A DNA stretch of 64,000 nt. Origin: Accumulibacter sp. (lineage in GTDB: Bacteria; Pseudomonadota; Gammaproteobacteria; Burkholderiales; Rhodocyclaceae). The notes below the pieces were generated by a model. That model ran no database searches and was not told the DNA's origin. It saw only the letters and a program-made list of their open reading frames with translations. Both the position numbers and the translations under genes were made by a program. The stretch is from positions 1-64,000 of the forward strand of contig NZ_JAMTDX010000056.1 of the NCBI RefSeq assembly GCF_023806625.1, in the 5' to 3' direction. Shown here piece after piece: positions 60,623-64,000 of the stretch (the first letter of the stretch is position 1; each line of letters begins with the position of its first letter).

Positions 60623-61447
60623 ATGCCCGTCGACCATTACGAGAACTTCCCCGTCGCCTCGCTGCTCGTGCCGCGCCGCCTGCGCCGGCCGATCGAGGCG
60701 ATCTACCGCTTCGCGCGCGCTGCCGACGACATCGCCGACGAGGGCGAGGCGAGCGACGCCGAGCGGCTCGCCGCGCTGACCAGCTTCGCCGGAGAACTCG
60801 CGCGCATCGGCCGGGGACTCGAGCCGGAGCGCGCGGAGTTCGCCGAACTGGCCGCGGTCATCCGGCAATGGCAGCTGCCGGTTGGCCTCTTCGAGGAGCT
60901 GCTCGACGCCTTTGCCCAGGACGTCGTCCGCAAGCGCTACGCGGACTGGGCCGAACTGCTCGACTACTGCCGCCGATCGGCGAACCCGGTCGGCCGGCTC
61001 GTCCTGCATCTCTTCGACCGGGTCAGCGAAGCGAACCAGCGCCGCTCGGACTGCATCTGCTCCGCGCTGCAACTGATCAATTTCTGGCAGGACATCGCCA
61101 TCGACTGGAGCAAGGGGCGCGTCTATCTGCCACAGAGCGACCTCGCCCGTTTCGCTGTCGGCGAGGAGCTGATCGCCGCCGGGACCTGCACCCCGGAATG
61201 GACGGCGTTGCTCGACTACGAGATCGAGCGCACGCGGCAACTGATCGACGAGGGCGCGGCACTGGTCGATGAACTGCCCGGACGGCTCGGCTGGGAGATC
61301 CGCCTGACCGTCCAGGGCGGCCTGCGCATCCTCGAGCGGATCGGCCGGGTACGCGGCGACGTTTTCCGGCAGCGGCCGGTTCTCGGCGCCGGCGACTGGC
61401 TGCGCGTCGGCTGGCGCGCGCTGCGCATGGGAGTCGTGGGAGAATGA
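60623..61447 (+). CDS. hpnC: Squalene synthase HpnC
   Basis: 274 residues, trans-isoprenyl diphosphate synthase fold. FARAADDIADEGEASD (about 32-47) holds the first acidic metal site and QLINFWQDIAIDWSKGRVYLP the second. HpnC converts presqualene-derived hydroxysqualene in the three-step HpnD-HpnC-HpnE route. ATG at 60623 gives MPVDHYENFPVASLL, the family beginning. It heads the hpnC-hpnD-hpnE operon (30-base gap to hpnD). Confidence 0.93.
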   Translation: MPVDHYENFPVASLLVPRRLRRPIEAIYRFARAADDIADEGEASDAERLAALTSFAGELARIGRGLEPERAEFAELAAVIRQWQLPVGLFEELLDAFAQDVVRKRYADWAELLDYCRRSANPVGRLVLHLFDRVSEANQRRSDCICSALQLINFWQDIAIDWSKGRVYLPQSDLARFAVGEELIAAGTCTPEWTALLDYEIERTRQLIDEGAALVDELPGRLGWEIRLTVQGGLRILERIGRVRGDVFRQRPVLGAGDWLRVGWRALRMGVVGE

Positions 61448-61477
61448 CGCCCCGTTGACGATTCCGCGAGCGCGCCG

Positions 61478-62311
61478 ATGAGCCCCGACGAGTATTGCCA
61501 GCAGAAAGCCGCGCGCAGTGGCTCGAGCTTCTATTACAGCTTTCTGTTCCTGCCACCCGAGCGGCGTCGGGCGATCACCGCGCTTTACGCGTTCTGCCGC
61601 GAGGTCGACGACACCGTCGACGAATGGCAGGATCCGGGTGTGGCGGCCACCAGGCTCGCCTGGTGGCGGCACGAACTCGCGGCGATGAGTGCCGGCCAGG
61701 CGCAGCATCCGGTGACCCAGGCGCTGCACCAGGCGAGCGCCAGCTTCAACCTGCCCGAGGAACAGCTGCGCGAGATCATCGACGGCATGGAGATGGACCT
61801 GCAGCAGACGCGCTATCTCGATTTCCGGGCGCTGTCGCTGTACTGCTACCGGGTGGCCAGCGTCGTCGGCTTGCTCGCCGCGGAGATTTTCGGCTACCAG
61901 GACCGCCGGACGCAGAAGTACGCGCACGACCTGGGAATCGCCTGCCAGCTGACGAACATCATCCGCGACGTCGGCGAGGACGCGCGCCGCGGGCGGATCT
62001 ATCTGCCGATCGACGAGCTGCAGCGTTTCGGTGTTCCCGCTTCCGATATCCTCGAAGCGCGTCATTCGGACGCTTTCCGCCGGCTGATCGAGTTCCAGAT
62101 CGACCGCGCCGAGTCGTACTACGCGCAGGCGCTGGCCACGCTGCCGGCCGCCGACCGCAAGGCACAGCGCCCAGGGCTGGTGATGGCGGCGATCTACCGG
62201 ACGCTGCTCGACGAAATCCGGCGCGACGGCTGCCAGGTGCTGACCCAGCGCACCTCGCTGCCACCATTGCGCAAGCTGTGGATCGCCTGGCGAACCTGGG
62301 TTCGCGGATGA
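61478..62311 (+). CDS. hpnD: Presqualene diphosphate synthase HpnD
   Basis: 277 residues. Same fold as HpnC: FYYSFLFLPPERRRAITALYAFCREVDDTVDE (described only) with the first Asp-rich site DDTVDE (about 44-49), then TNIIRDVGEDARRGRIYLP (about 160-178) with the second. Condenses two farnesyl diphosphates to presqualene diphosphate. Stop overlaps hpnE (ATGA). Confidence 0.95.
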   Translation: MSPDEYCQQKAARSGSSFYYSFLFLPPERRRAITALYAFCREVDDTVDEWQDPGVAATRLAWWRHELAAMSAGQAQHPVTQALHQASASFNLPEEQLREIIDGMEMDLQQTRYLDFRALSLYCYRVASVVGLLAAEIFGYQDRRTQKYAHDLGIACQLTNIIRDVGEDARRGRIYLPIDELQRFGVPASDILEARHSDAFRRLIEFQIDRAESYYAQALATLPAADRKAQRPGLVMAAIYRTLLDEIRRDGCQVLTQRTSLPPLRKLWIAWRTWVRG

Positions 62312-63609
62312 ACGTGGCGATCGTCGGCGGCGGCTGGGCAGGTCTCGCCGCCGCCGTCGAACTCGCCGCAGCCGGGGTCGGTGTCACCGTCTTCGAGAGC
62401 GCCAGACAGATCGGCGGGCGCGCGCGCAGCGTGCGCGTCGGCGGGGAGATTCTCGACAATGGCCAGCACATCCTGAGCGGCGCGTACCGCGAGACGCTGC
62501 GCCTGATCGCCGTGGTCGGGGTCGAGGTCGAGCGCGTCGTCAGGCGGCTGCCGCTCGAACTGCGCTTCGCCAGCGGCGGGCGGACTTCGTTCCAGCTCCG
62601 CCTGCCACGCCTTCGCCCACCGCTCGATCTCGCCGCCGGCCTGTGCCTGGCGCGCGGCGCAACACTCTCCGGGAAGTTCGCGGCGATCCGCCTGATGCGC
62701 TTCCTCGCAGGCCGTGACTACCGCCTCGACGAAGACCTGCCGCTCGGCGAACTGCTCGATCGGCTCGGCCAGCACGGCGCGCTCCGCGACTGCCTCTGGG
62801 AACCGCTCTGCCTGGCGGCGCTGAACACGGCGCCCGGTCAGGCGTCGGCGCAGGTTTTCGCGCGCGTCGTCGCCGACACGCTCGGCGGTGGCGCCGGGGC
62901 GACCGACCTGCTGCTGCCGGCGGCCGACCTCGACCGGCTCTTTCCGGAAGCCGCCGGCCGATTCATCGGCGCGCATCGCGGCGAGATCCGCCTCGGCCAC
63001 CGCGTCGAGGCGATCGATCCCGGACCTTCGGTGCACGGCGAGCGTTTCAGCGGCGTCGTCATCGCCGTCGGCGCGCAGCACGCGCCGGCGCTGCTCGCCC
63101 GGCACGCCGCGACGCAGCGTCTCGCATCGCTGCTCGCCGGCTATCGCTTCGAGCCGATCGCCACCGTCTACTGCGGCTACCCGCCGGGGTTGCGCCTGCC
63201 GCTGCCGATGCTCGGCCTCGATCCGCGAACACCCGGGCGGATCGGTCAGTGGGCTTTCGACCGCGGCGCGCTCTGCGGCACGCCTGGGGTGATCGCCTTC
63301 GTGCTCAGCGCGCACGGTGCCTGGGAAGAACTCGACAACGACCGCCTGGCGAGGACGCTGCACCGCGAACTCGCCGACGCGCTCGGCGCGCCGCTGCCCG
63401 CGCCGCTCTGGCAGCGGGTGATCCGCGAGCAGCGGGCGACGTTCGCCTGCCGGCCCGGCCTGCCCCGCCCATCGCCGGACACCGGCCTGCCGGGCGTCTG
63501 GCTGGCCGGCGACTACGTCTGCGCCGAGTACCCGGCGACGCTCGAAGCGGCCGTGCGCAGTGGCGTCGCCGCGGCGCGAGCGGTCCTGGCCGATCGGCCG
63601 GCGCGCTGA
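62308..63609 (+). CDS. hpnE: Hydroxysqualene dehydroxylase HpnE
   Basis: 433 residues, FAD-dependent amine-oxidase-type enzyme. Dinucleotide motif VAIVGGGWAGLAAAVELA (about 3-20), FESARQIGGRARS, and C-terminal GVWLAGDYVCAEYPATLEAAVRSG with the FAD-binding Gly-Asp. Reduces hydroxysqualene to squalene, completing the three-enzyme pathway. Squalene cyclase (hpnF) and later hopanoid genes are not in the window. Confidence 0.94.
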   Translation: MNVAIVGGGWAGLAAAVELAAAGVGVTVFESARQIGGRARSVRVGGEILDNGQHILSGAYRETLRLIAVVGVEVERVVRRLPLELRFASGGRTSFQLRLPRLRPPLDLAAGLCLARGATLSGKFAAIRLMRFLAGRDYRLDEDLPLGELLDRLGQHGALRDCLWEPLCLAALNTAPGQASAQVFARVVADTLGGGAGATDLLLPAADLDRLFPEAAGRFIGAHRGEIRLGHRVEAIDPGPSVHGERFSGVVIAVGAQHAPALLARHAATQRLASLLAGYRFEPIATVYCGYPPGLRLPLPMLGLDPRTPGRIGQWAFDRGALCGTPGVIAFVLSAHGAWEELDNDRLARTLHRELADALGAPLPAPLWQRVIREQRATFACRPGLPRPSPDTGLPGVWLAGDYVCAEYPATLEAAVRSGVAAARAVLADRPAR

Positions 63610-63661
63610 CCGACTGCCGGAGGGTCGTCGTCACCCGACCGCGGCCGATCCCGACCGGAGC

Positions 63662-64000
63662 TCAGCGGATCTCCTCGAGTTCGCCGGCGTGCATCCGCAA
63701 CCGCCTGGCGCAGCGTGCGGCGATCTCCTCGTCGTGGGTGACGAGGATCAGCGTCGTCCCGCGCTCGGCGTTGATCGCGAACATCAGTTCGATCACCTGG
63801 TGTCCGGTGACAGCGTCGAGGTTGCCGGTCGGTTCGTCGGCGAGGATCAGCCGCGGTCCCGGGGCGAAGGCACGGGCCAGCGCGACGCGCTGCTGCTCGC
63901 CGCCCGACAGGTGCCTCGGGTAATTGCGCAGGCGATGAGCGAGGCCGACGCGTTCGAGCCAGTACTCGGCCTCGCGGCGTGCATTGGCGGTGCCGGCCAG
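63662..64000 (-). CDS. ABC transporter ATP-binding protein, LolD/YbbA type (cut by window edge)
   Basis: The last 112 residues are visible. Signature HLSGGEQQRVALARA, Walker B LILADEPTGNLD, H-loop LILVTHDEEIA and a short C-terminus ending in ELEEIR. Walker A lies outside. These features fit the MacB/LolD/YbbA group of exporters that release lipoproteins or substrates from the inner membrane. Whether this is LolD or YbbA cannot be settled from the visible part. Confidence 0.85.
   Translation of the reverse strand: MAGTANARREAEYWLERVGLAHRLRNYPRHLSGGEQQRVALARAFAPGPRLILADEPTGNLDAVTGHQVIELMFAINAERGTTLILVTHDEEIAARCARRLRMHAGELEEIR

Noticed and set aside
61495-63609. 704-codon frame beginning inside hpnD
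   Set aside because: Its first 270 codons are out of frame with HpnD; only the part from 62308 is real, as HpnE.

Overview
The window is GC-rich bacterial chromosome with dense, mostly short-gapped genes. Gene content and order (rpe-gph-trpE, secA-argJ, a MutT-ThiE fusion, MltA, a DUF815 ATPase, HpnC/D/E, a Lon paralogue, glycogen genes) point to a betaproteobacterium. The closest guess is Rhodocyclales, possibly the polyphosphate- and glycogen-accumulating 'Candidatus Accumulibacter' group. The lineage is inferred from gene content only; no marker gene such as 16S rRNA is present.

Left edge, 1-6200: a type I restriction-modification locus read right to left (hsdM, hsdS, a YhcG/DUF1016 PD-(D/E)XK nuclease, then hsdR running off the window). 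It has been rearranged twice. An IS50-like IS4-family element (19-bp inverted repeats, 9-bp target duplication) sits in the last codons of hsdM. Between the nuclease gene and hsdR there is a scar with a 58-bp repeat of the hsdR start and a second yhcG 3' end.

6200-20200: a glycogen cluster glk-glgP-glgB-glgX on the + strand, a dead cytochrome c peroxidase gene, the MutT-ThiE fusion, the DUF815 ATPase, mltA, and an ammonium transporter behind a good sigma-54 promoter.

20200-29400 (mostly - strand): a CBS-domain protein, an eight-haem cytochrome with HEAT/TPR-like repeats, and an envelope cluster: a YSC84/SYLF protein, a META + PliG-like protein, a GlsB-type membrane protein and a second PliG-like protein. 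An MscS channel follows. The PliG-like pair shares an additional uncharacterised C-terminal domain and is the least described part of the window.

29700-48200: housekeeping genes: secA, argJ, a methyltransferase, apaG, rpe, gph, trpE, pcm, a zinc-ribbon protein, two PEBP-family proteins, homospermidine synthase, a Lon protease with an Hsp20 chaperone, and a two-component system with a PepSY protein.

48300-50700: a sphaeroides-haem-protein (SHP) electron-transfer cluster (SHP, dihaem cytochrome, flavin-containing cytochrome b reductase), divergent from the two-component system that probably controls it.

51400-57100: an acyl-CoA synthetase, a small monooxygenase-fold protein, a secreted esterase, and a Fur-box-preceded feoA-feoB-Cys-rich ferrous iron uptake operon.

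57100-60100 looks accessory: transposase remnants, a DUF1254 protein, and a tRNA-Leu(UAG) whose 3' end faces this segment. The right edge carries hpnC-hpnD-hpnE (squalene for hopanoids) and the 3' part of a LolD/YbbA-type ABC ATPase.

Short dispersed repeats recur (three copies of one family, two of another), mostly next to accessory DNA. No CRISPR array, rRNA or replication origin was seen.
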